DNA from: Gemmatimonas aurantiaca T-27
GTDB taxonomy: Bacteria > Gemmatimonadota > Gemmatimonadetes > Gemmatimonadales > Gemmatimonadaceae
DNA length: 64,000 nt
Direction: 5' to 3'
NCBI RefSeq assembly: GCF_000010305.1
Contig: NC_012489.1
Coordinates: 1,798,001-1,862,000 of the forward strand
The position numbers were made by a program, and so were the translations under genes. Below, one piece after another: positions 55,232-64,000 of this stretch. The notes beneath the pieces are model-generated. The model did not search any database. It saw only the letters and a list, made by a program, of their open reading frames with translations, and was not told where the DNA came from. How positions within the stretch are numbered: position 1 is the first letter of the stretch; each line of letters begins with the position of its first letter.

Positions 55232-57690
55232 CGACGACGGGTTGGGCGGGTTCGCTGTTCGATGCAGTTCCTCAAAAGCCGGCACTGGATCTCGATGCCA
55301 TTACGCGCGGGCTCAATCCGGGGCAAACTGAGGCGGTTTTCCACGACGATGGTCCGGCACTTGTGCTCGCCGGCGCGGGGTCAGGCAAGACACGCGTCCT
55401 GACCACGCGCATTGCCCGGCTGATCGGGACCATGAATGTGGCCCCGCACGAAATCCTCGCGGTGACCTTCACCAACAAGGCCGCCGGGGAGATGCGCGCC
55501 CGCATCGCGAAGTTCCTCGGGCATGAGCCGAAGGGCATGTGGTGCGGCACCTTCCATGCGCTCGGCGCGCGTATGCTGCGTGGAGTGGCGCCATTGGTCG
55601 GACGCGAACAGAACTTCACCATCTACGACGAAGACGACGCCATCGGTGCCGTCAAGCGCGTGATGGAACGGCGCAATCTGAGCCCCAAGGAGTTTGCGCC
55701 GAAGGCCATCCTCAGTGCGATCTCCAGCGCCAAGAACGCGCTGATCTCGCCGTCGGAGTTCGCCCGGAATGCACGGGACACGTTTGCCACCGCCGTGGCC
55801 GGTGTGTACACCGACCTGGAAGTTGCGCTGCAGCAGGCGAATGCCGTCACGTTCGATGATCTGCTGGTGTTGCCGGTACGCGCGCTCGAAACCGATGAAG
55901 CGCTGCGCGCGCACTACCAGCGGCGTTTTCGGTATCTGCTGGTCGATGAGTATCAGGACACCAATGCGGCCCAGTACCGGTTCGTGCAGCTCATGGGCGG
56001 GGGCTATCGCAACGTGATGGTGGTCGGTGACGACGATCAGTCCATCTACGGCTGGCGTGGTGCCGATATCCGCAACATCCTGGATTTCGAGCGCGACTTT
56101 CCCGGTGCGCGGATCGTGCGTCTCGAAGAGAACTATCGCTCTACCCCCAATGTGCTGGCGCTGGCGAATGCCGTGATCGCCGAGAACACCGAGCGGCGAG
56201 GCAAGACCCTGCGCGCCACGCGGCCAGCCGGCGAAGCGGTGACGCTCATCGAGGCACTCGATGAACGTGACGAGGCGGACTTCATCGCCGAAACGATTCT
56301 CACGCGCATGTCGCGCTCCGATCTCGCGCGTCGTGATTGTGCGATCCTGTATCGTACCAACGCCCAGTCGCGGGCCATCGAAGACGCGTTTCGGCGACGC
56401 AATATTCCCTATCGGCTCATTGGCGCCGTGCGCTTCTACGATCGCCGGGAAATCCGCGATCTGATGGCGTACCTCAAGCTCGTCGCCAATCCGGCGGATG
56501 ATGAGGCTTTCCGCCGTGCCGTGAATGTGCCGAAGCGCGGCCTGGGTGATGCCACGATTGCCTTGCTGGCGGAGCAGGCGATCGCCGAAGGCAAGCCGAT
56601 GCTGGAGATGGCCACGCGATTCGACGTGTTGAGTGGCATGCGGCCCGCAGCACGAGCGGCCCTCGAAGATTTTGGGAACCTGGTCCAGCGGTTGCGAACC
56701 ATGGCCGTGGATGCGGCGGTGGACGAGTTGCTGCGTGAGCTGGTGCAGGTGATCAAGTATGCCGACCATCTGCGTGCTGAAGGCCCCGAAGGCCTGGAGC
56801 GCATCGAGAACGTGCGCGAAATGATCGCCGGTGCCGCGGAAGTGGTGGCCGATGAAGGCGGTGAAGTGGGTCTCACACCGCTTGATCACTTTCTGCAATC
56901 GTCCACGCTGGTGGCTGGTGTCGACAAGCTCGATCCCAACGCCGATGCCGTGACGTGCATGACTATGCACAACGCCAAGGGACTGGAATTCCCGCTCGTA
57001 TTTGTGTGCGGACTCGAGGACGGCCTCTTCCCATTGGCGCGTGCCGCCGAAGATCCGGCGCAACTCGAAGAAGAGCGTCGGCTCTTTTACGTGGGCATCA
57101 CGCGCGCCGAAGAGAAGCTCTATCTCACCTGCGCGGAGCAGCGGCGCCGGAATGGAGAGCTGATGTACTCCATGCCGTCACGTTTTCTCGAAGTCATCAA
57201 GCCCTCGCTGGCCGAACGGGGCAAGACGGCGCGCGCGAAGTCCGAAGGACGGAGTGGCTTCGGTGGCTACGGCAGCGGTTACGGCAGTCGTCGCGGCAAC
57301 GACGACGGATGGGGACGCAGTGGCAACAGTGCTGGTGCTGGAACAGGCGGCGCCAAGCGGTCGGTGGGGCCGTATGGCTCGGCGGGCTATCGTCCCTCCG
57401 GCAGTGGCGTGGGCGCCAACAGTGGCGATATCCCGTTCGGCAAGGCGCCCGGTGGCTTCAGCACGCCGGCTCGTCGCGAGCGGGCGCCCGAACCAGAGGA
57501 CGAATCGCAGGACGCGCCCATGTTCCGTCCCGGTGAACGGGTGAAACATGCCAAGTTCGGCACCGGCACGATCGCCGAACTGTCCGGCAGCGGTCGCGAT
57601 ACCAAAGTGCGTATCGATTTCGACGATGAGGAGATCGGGCGCAAGACGCTCGTTCTCGCACAGGCCAAGCTCGAACGAGGGTGGGAGTGA
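55228..57690 (+). CDS. pcrA: UvrD/PcrA-type superfamily 1 DNA helicase
   Basis: 820 aa. Helicase motifs I (AGAGSGKT), Ia (VTFTNKAAGEM), II (LLVDEYQDTN), III (GDDDQSIYGWRGAD), V (TMHNAKGLEFPLVF), VI (RLFYVGITRAEEKLYL). A Gly/Ser-rich linker (about 680-745) leads to a C-terminal Tudor-like domain (GERVKHAKFGTGTI) that binds RNA polymerase in PcrA. Roles in repair and replication-fork clearing. Overlaps gatC by one base. Confidence 0.95.
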   Translation: MTTTGWAGSLFDAVPQKPALDLDAITRGLNPGQTEAVFHDDGPALVLAGAGSGKTRVLTTRIARLIGTMNVAPHEILAVTFTNKAAGEMRARIAKFLGHEPKGMWCGTFHALGARMLRGVAPLVGREQNFTIYDEDDAIGAVKRVMERRNLSPKEFAPKAILSAISSAKNALISPSEFARNARDTFATAVAGVYTDLEVALQQANAVTFDDLLVLPVRALETDEALRAHYQRRFRYLLVDEYQDTNAAQYRFVQLMGGGYRNVMVVGDDDQSIYGWRGADIRNILDFERDFPGARIVRLEENYRSTPNVLALANAVIAENTERRGKTLRATRPAGEAVTLIEALDERDEADFIAETILTRMSRSDLARRDCAILYRTNAQSRAIEDAFRRRNIPYRLIGAVRFYDRREIRDLMAYLKLVANPADDEAFRRAVNVPKRGLGDATIALLAEQAIAEGKPMLEMATRFDVLSGMRPAARAALEDFGNLVQRLRTMAVDAAVDELLRELVQVIKYADHLRAEGPEGLERIENVREMIAGAAEVVADEGGEVGLTPLDHFLQSSTLVAGVDKLDPNADAVTCMTMHNAKGLEFPLVFVCGLEDGLFPLARAAEDPAQLEEERRLFYVGITRAEEKLYLTCAEQRRRNGELMYSMPSRFLEVIKPSLAERGKTARAKSEGRSGFGGYGSGYGSRRGNDDGWGRSGNSAGAGTGGAKRSVGPYGSAGYRPSGSGVGANSGDIPFGKAPGGFSTPARRERAPEPEDESQDAPMFRPGERVKHAKFGTGTIAELSGSGRDTKVRIDFDDEEIGRKTLVLAQAKLERGWE

Positions 57691-58013
57691 TGTCGGTAAC
57701 ACCGGAAGACGTGCGGCACGTGGCCACGCTGGCTCGGTTGGGGCTGGCCGAGCCGCAGATCCCCGCGCTCGTGCAGGAACTGAACGGCATTCTCGCGCAC
57801 ATGGACGTCCTCCAGCAGGTGGACGTGTCTGGTGTGCCACTCACACCACCCGATCAGGCGGCGCCATTGCGGCCGGACGCGCGTCCCGCTGATGCGCTCG
57901 TGCGGAGCCGTGAGTCGTTCGCGCCTGCCATGCGCGATGGGTTTTTTCTCGTGCCGCGACTCACCACGCACGGTGCGCAGGGTGCGTCGGCCGATGAAGG
58001 AGACGCCGCATGA
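57690..58013 (+). CDS. gatC: Aspartyl/glutamyl-tRNA amidotransferase subunit C
   Basis: 107 aa from ATG 57690. Characteristic [17 protein letters not shown] and [19 protein letters not shown]. Small subunit that stabilises GatA-GatB. ATGA overlap with gatA. Confidence 0.95.
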   Translation: MSVTPEDVRHVATLARLGLAEPQIPALVQELNGILAHMDVLQQVDVSGVPLTPPDQAAPLRPDARPADALVRSRESFAPAMRDGFFLVPRLTTHGAQGASADEGDAA

Positions 58014-59407
58014 GCCGGAGCGACGTGACACAACGCCTGGCGACACATGGCGTGACCGAGGCCTGGGAGCGGTTTGATGCCGGGGACGTCGCCGGATTGA
58101 ACGCGTTTCTCGCGGTCGATCGGGACGCCACGACCGCTGAAGGCGCGACGGGAGCACTGGTCGGGGTGCCCGTGGCCATCAAGGACAATCTGGCCACGCT
58201 GTCGTTGCCCACGACCTGCGCCTCACGGGTGCTCGAGGGATACGTCAGTCCGTTCGAGGCCACTGCGGTACGCAAACTGCGCGAGGCCGGTGCGGTGATC
58301 ATTGGCAAGACCAACATGGACGAATTTGCCATGGGGTCTTCCACGGAAAACAGTGCCTACGGCCCGACACTCAATCCGCTGGATCGCACGCGTGTCCCCG
58401 GTGGTTCATCGGGCGGCTCCGCAGCGGCAGTGGCCTCCGGTGTCGTGCGTATTGCCCTCGGATCGGAAACCGGTGGGTCGGTGCGTCAGCCGGCGGCCTT
58501 CTGCGGCATCGTGGGCGTGAAACCCACGTACGGTCGTGTGAGTCGCTATGGGCTGGTGGCCTACGCGTCTTCACTCGACAACGTCGGGGTGTTCGGCAGC
58601 ACCGTGGCGGAGGCGGCGCTCGGACTCGAGACGATCGCGGGACACGATCATTTCGATTCCACCAGTGCGGATCTTCCGGTGCCGTCGATGGTGCCGGTCC
58701 TCGAAGCCGGCAACGCGCGTCCGCTGGCCGGATTGGTGGTGGGCAAGCCGCGTGAGTATTTCCCGGCCAATCTCGATCCGCGTATCGCGGCCCACTGCGA
58801 GCGTGCCCTCGCGCAGCTTGTTGCGCTCGGGGCCGAAGTCCGTGACGTGTCGCTGCCCAGCACCGACCTGGCCGTTCCCGTGTATTACATCATCGCGCCG
58901 GCGGAAGCGTCGAGCAACCTCGCGCGTTACGACGGCGTGCGATACGGCGTGCGTGTCGATGCCGACAATCTGCGCAGCATGTACGAAGGCTCCCGTTCGC
59001 GCGGATTCGGCGCCGAAGTGACGCGCCGTATTCTGCTGGGTACCTATGTGCTCAGCGCCGGATACTACGACGCCTACTACAAGCGGGCGCAGGCCGTGCG
59101 CACGCTCATCACGCAGGAATTCGCCAACGTGTTCGCGAGTGGTGTGCATCTGCTGTTCACGCCCACCACACCCACACCCGCCTTTCGTCTGGGCGAGTTG
59201 AGCGACCCGTACGAGATGTACTTGAGCGACATCTTCACGGTGACCGCCAATCTCGCGGGCGTGCCCGCCATGTCGCAGCCGATTGGGCTGGTGGACGGAT
59301 TGCCGGTGGGTGGTCAGTTCATGGCCCCGCATTTTGCCGAACCGACGATGTTTCACGCTGCCGCGGCGCTCGAATCCACACTGCGCCTCGAGGAAGCCAC
59401 CGTATGA
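58010..59407 (+). CDS. gatA: Aspartyl/glutamyl-tRNA amidotransferase subunit A
   Basis: 465 aa amidase. Ser-cisSer-Lys triad: Lys in [10 protein letters not shown], Ser in [14 protein letters not shown], Ser in [12 protein letters not shown]. Releases ammonia from glutamine for transamidation. ATGA overlap with gatB. Presence of GatCAB implies Asn-tRNA and/or Gln-tRNA is made indirectly. Confidence 0.97.
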   Translation: MSRSDVTQRLATHGVTEAWERFDAGDVAGLNAFLAVDRDATTAEGATGALVGVPVAIKDNLATLSLPTTCASRVLEGYVSPFEATAVRKLREAGAVIIGKTNMDEFAMGSSTENSAYGPTLNPLDRTRVPGGSSGGSAAAVASGVVRIALGSETGGSVRQPAAFCGIVGVKPTYGRVSRYGLVAYASSLDNVGVFGSTVAEAALGLETIAGHDHFDSTSADLPVPSMVPVLEAGNARPLAGLVVGKPREYFPANLDPRIAAHCERALAQLVALGAEVRDVSLPSTDLAVPVYYIIAPAEASSNLARYDGVRYGVRVDADNLRSMYEGSRSRGFGAEVTRRILLGTYVLSAGYYDAYYKRAQAVRTLITQEFANVFASGVHLLFTPTTPTPAFRLGELSDPYEMYLSDIFTVTANLAGVPAMSQPIGLVDGLPVGGQFMAPHFAEPTMFHAAAALESTLRLEEATV

Positions 59408-60843
59408 GCACGAACTGGGAATTGGTCATCGGGCTCGAGGTACACTGCCAGCTCAAGACCCGCAGCAAGATTTTCTGTGGGTGCGCGACGTCGTTTGGTG
59501 AGGCTCCCAACACCAACACCTGCCCGGTATGTCTGGGTTTGCCGGGAGCGTTGCCGGTACTGAACGCGGAAGCGGTGCACCTCGCCACACGCGCGTCACT
59601 GGCGCTTGGCTGCACGGTCCACGAAGCCTCGGTCTTCGCACGCAAGAATTACTTCTATCCCGACCTGCCCAAGGGATACCAGATCTCGCAATTCGATCGT
59701 CCTCTCGCCACGGAAGGCGCGGTCGTGATCGGTGTGCAGTCCGACGGCACACCTCGCGTCATTCGAGTGCATCGTGTGCACATGGAAGAAGACGCCGGGA
59801 AGTCGGTGCACGATCGATTCCGGGATGTGTCGGCCATCGATCTCAATCGCGCTGGCACGCCGCTCGTGGAGATCGTGTCGGAGCCGGACATTCGCACCGG
59901 CGCAGAAGCTGGCGCCTACGCTCGGCGCATGAAGCAGATCCTCGAATATGCCGACGTGTCCGATGCGAACATGGAAGAGGGTTCGCTGCGGGTCGACGTC
60001 AACATTTCCATTCGCCCGTCGAGCACCAGCCCGTTCGGCACCAAGACCGAGATCAAGAATCTCAATTCGTTCTCGGCCATTGAGCGCGCGGTGGAGATCG
60101 AATTCGCGCGGCAGGTACGTGTGCTCGAGAGTGGTGGGACGATCGAACAGCAGACGATGCTGTACGACGACAAGCGCAACGAAGTCCGTCCGGCACGCAG
60201 CAAGGAAGGCAGCCACGACTATCGCTACTTCCCCGAGCCGGACTTGCCGCCGCTGCGGCTGGCCAGCGCGTATGTGGAGAGCATTCGCGCGGCTCTGCCG
60301 GAGTTGCCGGAAGCCAAACGGCAGCGCTTCGCCGCCGAATACGGGTTGGGCGACGTGGATGTCGAGCAGCTCATCGTGGAGGCGTCGCTGGCCGACCACT
60401 TCGAGGTGGTGGCACGCGCGTCAGGTGATGCGCGTCGTGCGGCGAACTGGATGTTGGGCGCCGTGCTCGCATCGGTGAATGCATCGGGACGGTCATTGGC
60501 CGAGCATCCCGTGACCGCCGAACGCCTGGGTGCATTGATCAAGCTCGAGGCGGCGGGTGATGTATCCAACACGGCCGCTCGTCAGCTCTTTGCGCTCATG
60601 GAGCAGGAGTCCGGAGAGCCGCTCGAGTTGGCGAAACGCGAAGGACTCGTGCAGGTGCGCGATGACTCCGCACTCGTCGGTTGGATCGATGAAGTCTTCG
60701 CCGAAAACCCTGCCGAAGCCGCACGTTTTGCCGGCGGCGAAAAGAAGTTGCAGGGGGTGTTGGTTGGACTCGTGATGAAGAAGTCCAAGGGGGCCGCGGA
60801 CCCCAAGAAGGTCAACCAGCTACTTGGCGCACGCGCGGGGTGA
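59404..60843 (+). CDS. gatB: Aspartyl/glutamyl-tRNA amidotransferase subunit B
   Basis: 479 aa. Starts [15 protein letters not shown]; the zinc site is [20 protein letters not shown] with four Cys; activates mis-acylated tRNA with ATP; C-terminal YqeY-like tail. Its last 32 bp overlap the convergent phospholipase-like gene. Confidence 0.97.
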   Translation: MSTNWELVIGLEVHCQLKTRSKIFCGCATSFGEAPNTNTCPVCLGLPGALPVLNAEAVHLATRASLALGCTVHEASVFARKNYFYPDLPKGYQISQFDRPLATEGAVVIGVQSDGTPRVIRVHRVHMEEDAGKSVHDRFRDVSAIDLNRAGTPLVEIVSEPDIRTGAEAGAYARRMKQILEYADVSDANMEEGSLRVDVNISIRPSSTSPFGTKTEIKNLNSFSAIERAVEIEFARQVRVLESGGTIEQQTMLYDDKRNEVRPARSKEGSHDYRYFPEPDLPPLRLASAYVESIRAALPELPEAKRQRFAAEYGLGDVDVEQLIVEASLADHFEVVARASGDARRAANWMLGAVLASVNASGRSLAEHPVTAERLGALIKLEAAGDVSNTAARQLFALMEQESGEPLELAKREGLVQVRDDSALVGWIDEVFAENPAEAARFAGGEKKLQGVLVGLVMKKSKGAADPKKVNQLLGARAG

Positions 60844-61789
60844 ACAGCGGGGCGGGCAAGTCGGCGGCGTGATGGAGCGGCGTCGCCGGCATGCCGAACA
60901 TGCGGTCTGCCTCGAGTGCCGCACGAATGTCACCACCCTGACGACGCGCCAGGCGACGAACCTTCTTGGCCTCACGCAATGGCTTGTCGCCGGACGGATC
61001 GAAACGAAACGGCTCGCTGCGATCCCACGCCTGAAACAGGTCGATGATGTAGTCGAACGAACGGGCCAGATAGCGACCCACCTCGGCGTCGCCCAGGTCC
61101 CACCGGCTTTTTTCCGATACCAACTGGAAGATGCGCTGCCAGGATTCGGTGTCGGTCACGTACACCATGCCGCGGAAGATGCGGCGATTGGTGGGGGTAC
61201 CAAACAGGGTGGGGCTGAGGATCCGGTCGAGGTGCTGATCGGAGCGTCCGTGATCGATGGAGAGCAGCTCACGGGCACGGCGAGGCCAGGGGTCACCAAT
61301 GTGGGTGTCGATGCGGCTTTCCCAATAGCTGTGTCCCAGTGCGGTGGTGCTCGAGGTCACAGCCAGTTGGCGCGGCACGAAAAAATTGTGTGCCACGACA
61401 TCCGCGGCGAGATGCGCGAGATACCCCAGCGCAAATGCCTGCAGCGCTGGCGAATCGGCCTCGTCGTGAATCTCGAGACCGACATGCCAGGAATGGCAAT
61501 GCCGTCCGACTTCGGCGTACTTCTTCGCGATGCTCGTATCGGCCGCGATGGAGCCGTACAGGAAATCAGCGGGATGCGCGGACAGCAGTGCGGCCAGTGA
61601 AGAGGGCAGCAATGAGAGGTTGCCGAGAACCGCGTCGCCGAGGAACACATGCGTGCCGGGCGTCCACGCCCAGGCGGTCGTCGGCGTGATCACGATCAGC
61701 AGAACCACCGCCAAGGTCACGCTGATCCACGGCACGTGTTGCCGTCCTGCTGTTCGCCCCGTAGCACCGGTGGAGGAGAGGACCCCCAT
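60812..61789 (-). CDS. Zinc-dependent phospholipase C-like membrane protein
   Basis: 325 aa from ATG 61787-61789. N-terminal hydrophobic segment (SVTLAVVLLIVITPTTAWAW) as signal peptide, then a His-rich core matching the Zn_dep_PLPC fold: WTPGTHVFLGDAVL, CHSWHVG, FALGYLAHLAADVVAHNFF. Mature protein starts near the Trp-x-Trp-type zinc ligand. A variant of hydrolase or membrane-active protein; activity uncertain. 4 bp after the DUF948 gene. Confidence 0.82.
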   Translation of the reverse strand: MGVLSSTGATGRTAGRQHVPWISVTLAVVLLIVITPTTAWAWTPGTHVFLGDAVLGNLSLLPSSLAALLSAHPADFLYGSIAADTSIAKKYAEVGRHCHSWHVGLEIHDEADSPALQAFALGYLAHLAADVVAHNFFVPRQLAVTSSTTALGHSYWESRIDTHIGDPWPRRARELLSIDHGRSDQHLDRILSPTLFGTPTNRRIFRGMVYVTDTESWQRIFQLVSEKSRWDLGDAEVGRYLARSFDYIIDLFQAWDRSEPFRFDPSGDKPLREAKKVRRLARRQGGDIRAALEADRMFGMPATPLHHAADLPAPLFTPRVRQVAG

Positions 61790-61793
61790 TCGG

Positions 61794-62387
61794 TTACTCG
61801 TGGCCCAAATCAGGATCACGGTCGTCGGGACGCGCCCGGGGGCGGGGCGGGCGGGAATCGGCTTTGCGGCCTCCCGATGGGGCCAGCCGGGAAGCAACCT
61901 CACTGGCCCCGACCCGCACACCGCGGATGGTGGACACCGCCGAGATCGCGGTGTCTTCGAGCTCCGCCTGCAGCACATCCAGCACGGCGTTCACTTCATC
62001 GACGCGTCGTGCCGTGGTCTCCGCCGCGTTGAGCAGCTCGTCGGAAATGGCCGCTGCCGCCTCGGTGACCCGCTCCACGTCTTCACGCAGCATGGTCACG
62101 GTTTCACGGGCGTCTTCCACGAGCCCGGTGGCTTTCTCCACCAGTGGACGGGTGTCGTTGGCCAGGCGTTCCACGGTGCCGGTGACGCTCTTGATCGCAT
62201 CACGTACGGTGAGCATCAGCGCGATGAAGACCCCGAGTGCCCCCACGGCCAGCAGGAGCACGACGAGCTGCAGCACCCCGTTGGTCCAGTCCAGGATCCC
62301 CCGGTCGGGAATCGTCCGGGCCACGATGGTATCCGGCAGCGTGATCGCCTGCAGGATGTACGGAGTCCAAGGGGTCGGCATCGACAT
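61794..62387 (-). CDS. DUF948-family membrane-anchored coiled-coil protein
   Basis: 197 aa. One membrane helix (about 38-58, VLQLVVLLLAVGALGVFIALM) and a long helical coiled coil (about 62-150), ending in a basic Pro/Arg/Asp-rich tail. DUF948 proteins are small envelope proteins of unknown job, sometimes tied to stress. It overlaps no gene; upstream gap to murA is 159 bp, divergent. Confidence 0.8.
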   Translation of the reverse strand: MSMPTPWTPYILQAITLPDTIVARTIPDRGILDWTNGVLQLVVLLLAVGALGVFIALMLTVRDAIKSVTGTVERLANDTRPLVEKATGLVEDARETVTMLREDVERVTEAAAAISDELLNAAETTARRVDEVNAVLDVLQAELEDTAISAVSTIRGVRVGASEVASRLAPSGGRKADSRPPRPRARPDDRDPDLGHE

Positions 62388-62546
62388 AAACCGGGATCTA
62401 AGGGTTCACGAGCGGAGCGGGAAGGGGTTTGTGAGATTCACGACCCGATCTGTGCGGACGCCGGGGAGGCAAGGTGAAGCGCCGATGGCTATGCTTCCCG
62501 GGAGTATCCTCCGTATGCGACCCGCGCTTGCTTCAACCCCACTGGT

Positions 62547-63842
62547 ATGGCTGCTGTTCAATTCATCGTCGAAGGTGGTCACCGGCTCGAGGGCAGCATT
62601 CGCCCTGCCGGTAACAAGAATGCGGCTCTGCCGATCGTTGCGGCCGCCCTGTTGACTGATCAGCCGGTGCAGTTGCTCAACGTGCCGCGTATCCGCGACA
62701 TCGAGACGCTGGTGGAACTGGTGCGTACGACGGGCGCCGACTGCGAGTGGACCGGTGAGAACGCGCTGCGGATTCACGCACGCCAGATCGAAGCGGGCGA
62801 TCTCGATCCCACGATGTGCGCGCGCATTCGGGCCTCCATCCTGCTGGCCGCTCCGCTGCTGGCCCGTTGCGGATCGGTCACGCTGTCACCACCAGGTGGT
62901 GACGTGATTGGCCGGCGGCGACTCGATACGCATTTCCATGTGCTGCAGGCGTTGGGCGCCTCGTACGAATTGGGGGAACGCTTTCGTTTCACCACCGATG
63001 GGCTGATTGGCGCCGATGTGTTTCTCGATGAGCCCAGTGTCACGGCCACCGAAAATGCGCTGATGGCGGCGGTGGCCGCGAAGGGACGCACCGTGCTGCG
63101 CAATGCGGCCAGTGAGCCGCACGTGCAGGATCTCGCGCAGTTCCTCGTGGCACTCGGTGCGCGTATCGAAGGCATCGGATCGAATGTGTACACCATCGAA
63201 GGTGGGCTGCCGCTCGGCGGTGCGACACACACGATCGGGCCGGATCACATCGAAGTCGGTTCGTTCATCGGACTGGCGGCTGTGACACGATCCACGCTGC
63301 GTATTGAGCAGGCGGGTGTCGAACATTTGCGTAGCACACTGATGGGGTTCGAGCGGCTCGGCATCCGCTGCGATGTTGAAGGGGATGACCTCATTGTGCC
63401 TGCGGATCAGGAGCGCCGTATCCAGAATGATCTGGGTGGACACGTGGCCAAGCTGGAAGACCAGCCGTGGCCGGCGTTTCCGGCGGATACCATGTCGATC
63501 GCCATCGTGGCCGCCACGCAGTGCGAGGGCATGATTCTCTTTCACGAGAAGATGTTCGAATCGCGGTTGTACTTCACGGACAAGTTGGTCGGTATGGGCG
63601 CTCGCATTGTGCTGTGTGACCCGCACCGCGCGATCGTCTCGGGGCCGACGCAGTTGCGGGGAGGGAAGGTGGAATCGCCCGATATCCGCGCGGGCATGGC
63701 GATGTTGCTGGCCGCGATGTGCGCACAAGGCACGAGCGTGATCAACAATGCCCAGCAGATCGAGCGCGGGTATGAGCGCATCGAGTCCCGGCTCGGTGCC
63801 CTCGGCGCCCGCATCCGTCGTGTGGAACTCAGTGCCCGCTGA
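62547..63842 (+). CDS. murA: UDP-N-acetylglucosamine 1-carboxyvinyltransferase, Cys-to-Asp variant
   Basis: 431 aa. First committed step of peptidoglycan synthesis. Conserved parts: AGNKNAALPIVAAALL with Lys24, RASILLAAPLLAR, the loop PPGGDVIGRR, and FPADTMSIAIVAATQ. In most MurA the loop reads PGGC and the Cys is alkylated by fosfomycin; here residue 119 is Asp, as known in Mycobacterium and Chlamydia, which predicts fosfomycin resistance. Overlaps the next gene by 11 bp. Confidence 0.96.
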   Translation: MAAVQFIVEGGHRLEGSIRPAGNKNAALPIVAAALLTDQPVQLLNVPRIRDIETLVELVRTTGADCEWTGENALRIHARQIEAGDLDPTMCARIRASILLAAPLLARCGSVTLSPPGGDVIGRRRLDTHFHVLQALGASYELGERFRFTTDGLIGADVFLDEPSVTATENALMAAVAAKGRTVLRNAASEPHVQDLAQFLVALGARIEGIGSNVYTIEGGLPLGGATHTIGPDHIEVGSFIGLAAVTRSTLRIEQAGVEHLRSTLMGFERLGIRCDVEGDDLIVPADQERRIQNDLGGHVAKLEDQPWPAFPADTMSIAIVAATQCEGMILFHEKMFESRLYFTDKLVGMGARIVLCDPHRAIVSGPTQLRGGKVESPDIRAGMAMLLAAMCAQGTSVINNAQQIERGYERIESRLGALGARIRRVELSAR

Positions 63843-64000
63843 TTCCCCGGACCTGCTCGACCGTTGCTGGCCGGCTACTGGCCTGCCGCAGGGCGTGATG
63901 GGGTGGACCACCACGCGCGAGGTGGGCTCGTTTGGTTTGGGCAGCGACGAACCGGTGGGTGAGGTCATGGCCCGCTGGAGCGCCCTCCAGGATGCGTTGG
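63832..64000 (+). CDS. pgeF: PgeF/YfiH-type multicopper-fold protein, N-terminal part (cut by window end)
   Basis: At least 56 codons from GTG 63832. The N-terminus (LPQGVMGWTTTREVGSFGLGS, then VGEVMARWSALQDAL) fits the family start, in which an FTTR-like strand is followed by a helix. PgeF removes misplaced L-Ser from peptidoglycan precursors, in line with the murA neighbour. Only the first quarter is visible. Confidence 0.65.
   Translation, partial: MPADSPDLLDRCWPATGLPQGVMGWTTTREVGSFGLGSDEPVGEVMARWSALQDAL

Overview
The window is high-GC bacterial chromosome with dense, head-to-tail, often 4-bp-overlapping genes. A SusC/SusD outer-membrane pair, a bacillithiol-type glycosyltransferase (BshA), a Bat operon with gene fusions, GatCAB, ScpAB, CIRCE-controlled groESL and a GlmU-like left-handed beta-helix protein together suggest a Gram-negative soil or water bacterium, most likely Gemmatimonadota (Gemmatimonas-like). 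The assignment is an inference from gene content, not from a marker phylogeny.

Layout. 1-4.6 kb: SusD lipoprotein and SusC TonB-dependent receptor on the minus strand, with a terminator-like hairpin in the susC leader. 5.0-13.5 kb: an integrative element of about 8.4 kb inserted in the 3' half of a tRNA-Ser(CGA) gene. It is bounded by an exact 55-bp direct repeat (5051-5105 and 13407-13461). It carries a tyrosine integrase next to the tRNA, a two-gene module of paralogous membrane-anchored coiled-coil proteins (the first split by an IS3-family element with a 3-bp target duplication), a second IS3-family element, and a SIR2-family gene paired with a small membrane-anchored gene. The cargo is visibly AT-richer than the flanks. 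A second tRNA-Ser(GGA) follows directly.

13.9-22.5 kb: two small exported paralogues, a small unknown gene, an HxlR regulator with an MFS transporter, a divergent NmrA/QorB-like oxidoreductase, an M28 metallopeptidase and two tandem ATP-grasp ligases. 22.7-28.3 kb: a pyrimidine cluster (pyrR-pyrB-pyrC) running into a class II aldolase and a coiled-coil/zinc-ribbon protein. 28.3-31.9 kb: rpsT (minus), then an M50 protease, scpA, scpB and an RluB-type pseudouridine synthase. 32.0-45.6 kb: one long run of moxR, DUF58, a BatD-like anchor protein, batA, a batB-batC fusion, a batD-batE fusion, mutL, miaA, bshA, uppP and birA.

45.8-47.9 kb: groES-groEL behind a promoter and CIRCE operator. 48-52 kb (minus): an MBL-fold hydrolase, a GlmU-like beta-helix protein, a mannose-1-phosphate guanylyltransferase, a response-regulator receiver and a roadblock/LC7 protein. 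52.1-60.8 kb: a small lipoprotein, serS, a sensor histidine kinase, a PcrA/UvrD helicase and gatC-gatA-gatB. 60.8-62.4 kb (minus): a zinc-dependent phospholipase C-like protein and a DUF948 protein. 62.5-64 kb: murA, whose catalytic Cys is replaced by Asp, and the start of a PgeF/YfiH-type gene cut by the window edge.

The best candidates for something undescribed lie in the integrative element: the paralogous membrane/coiled-coil pair and the SIR2 plus membrane-anchor pair, both plausible anti-phage or inter-element conflict modules.
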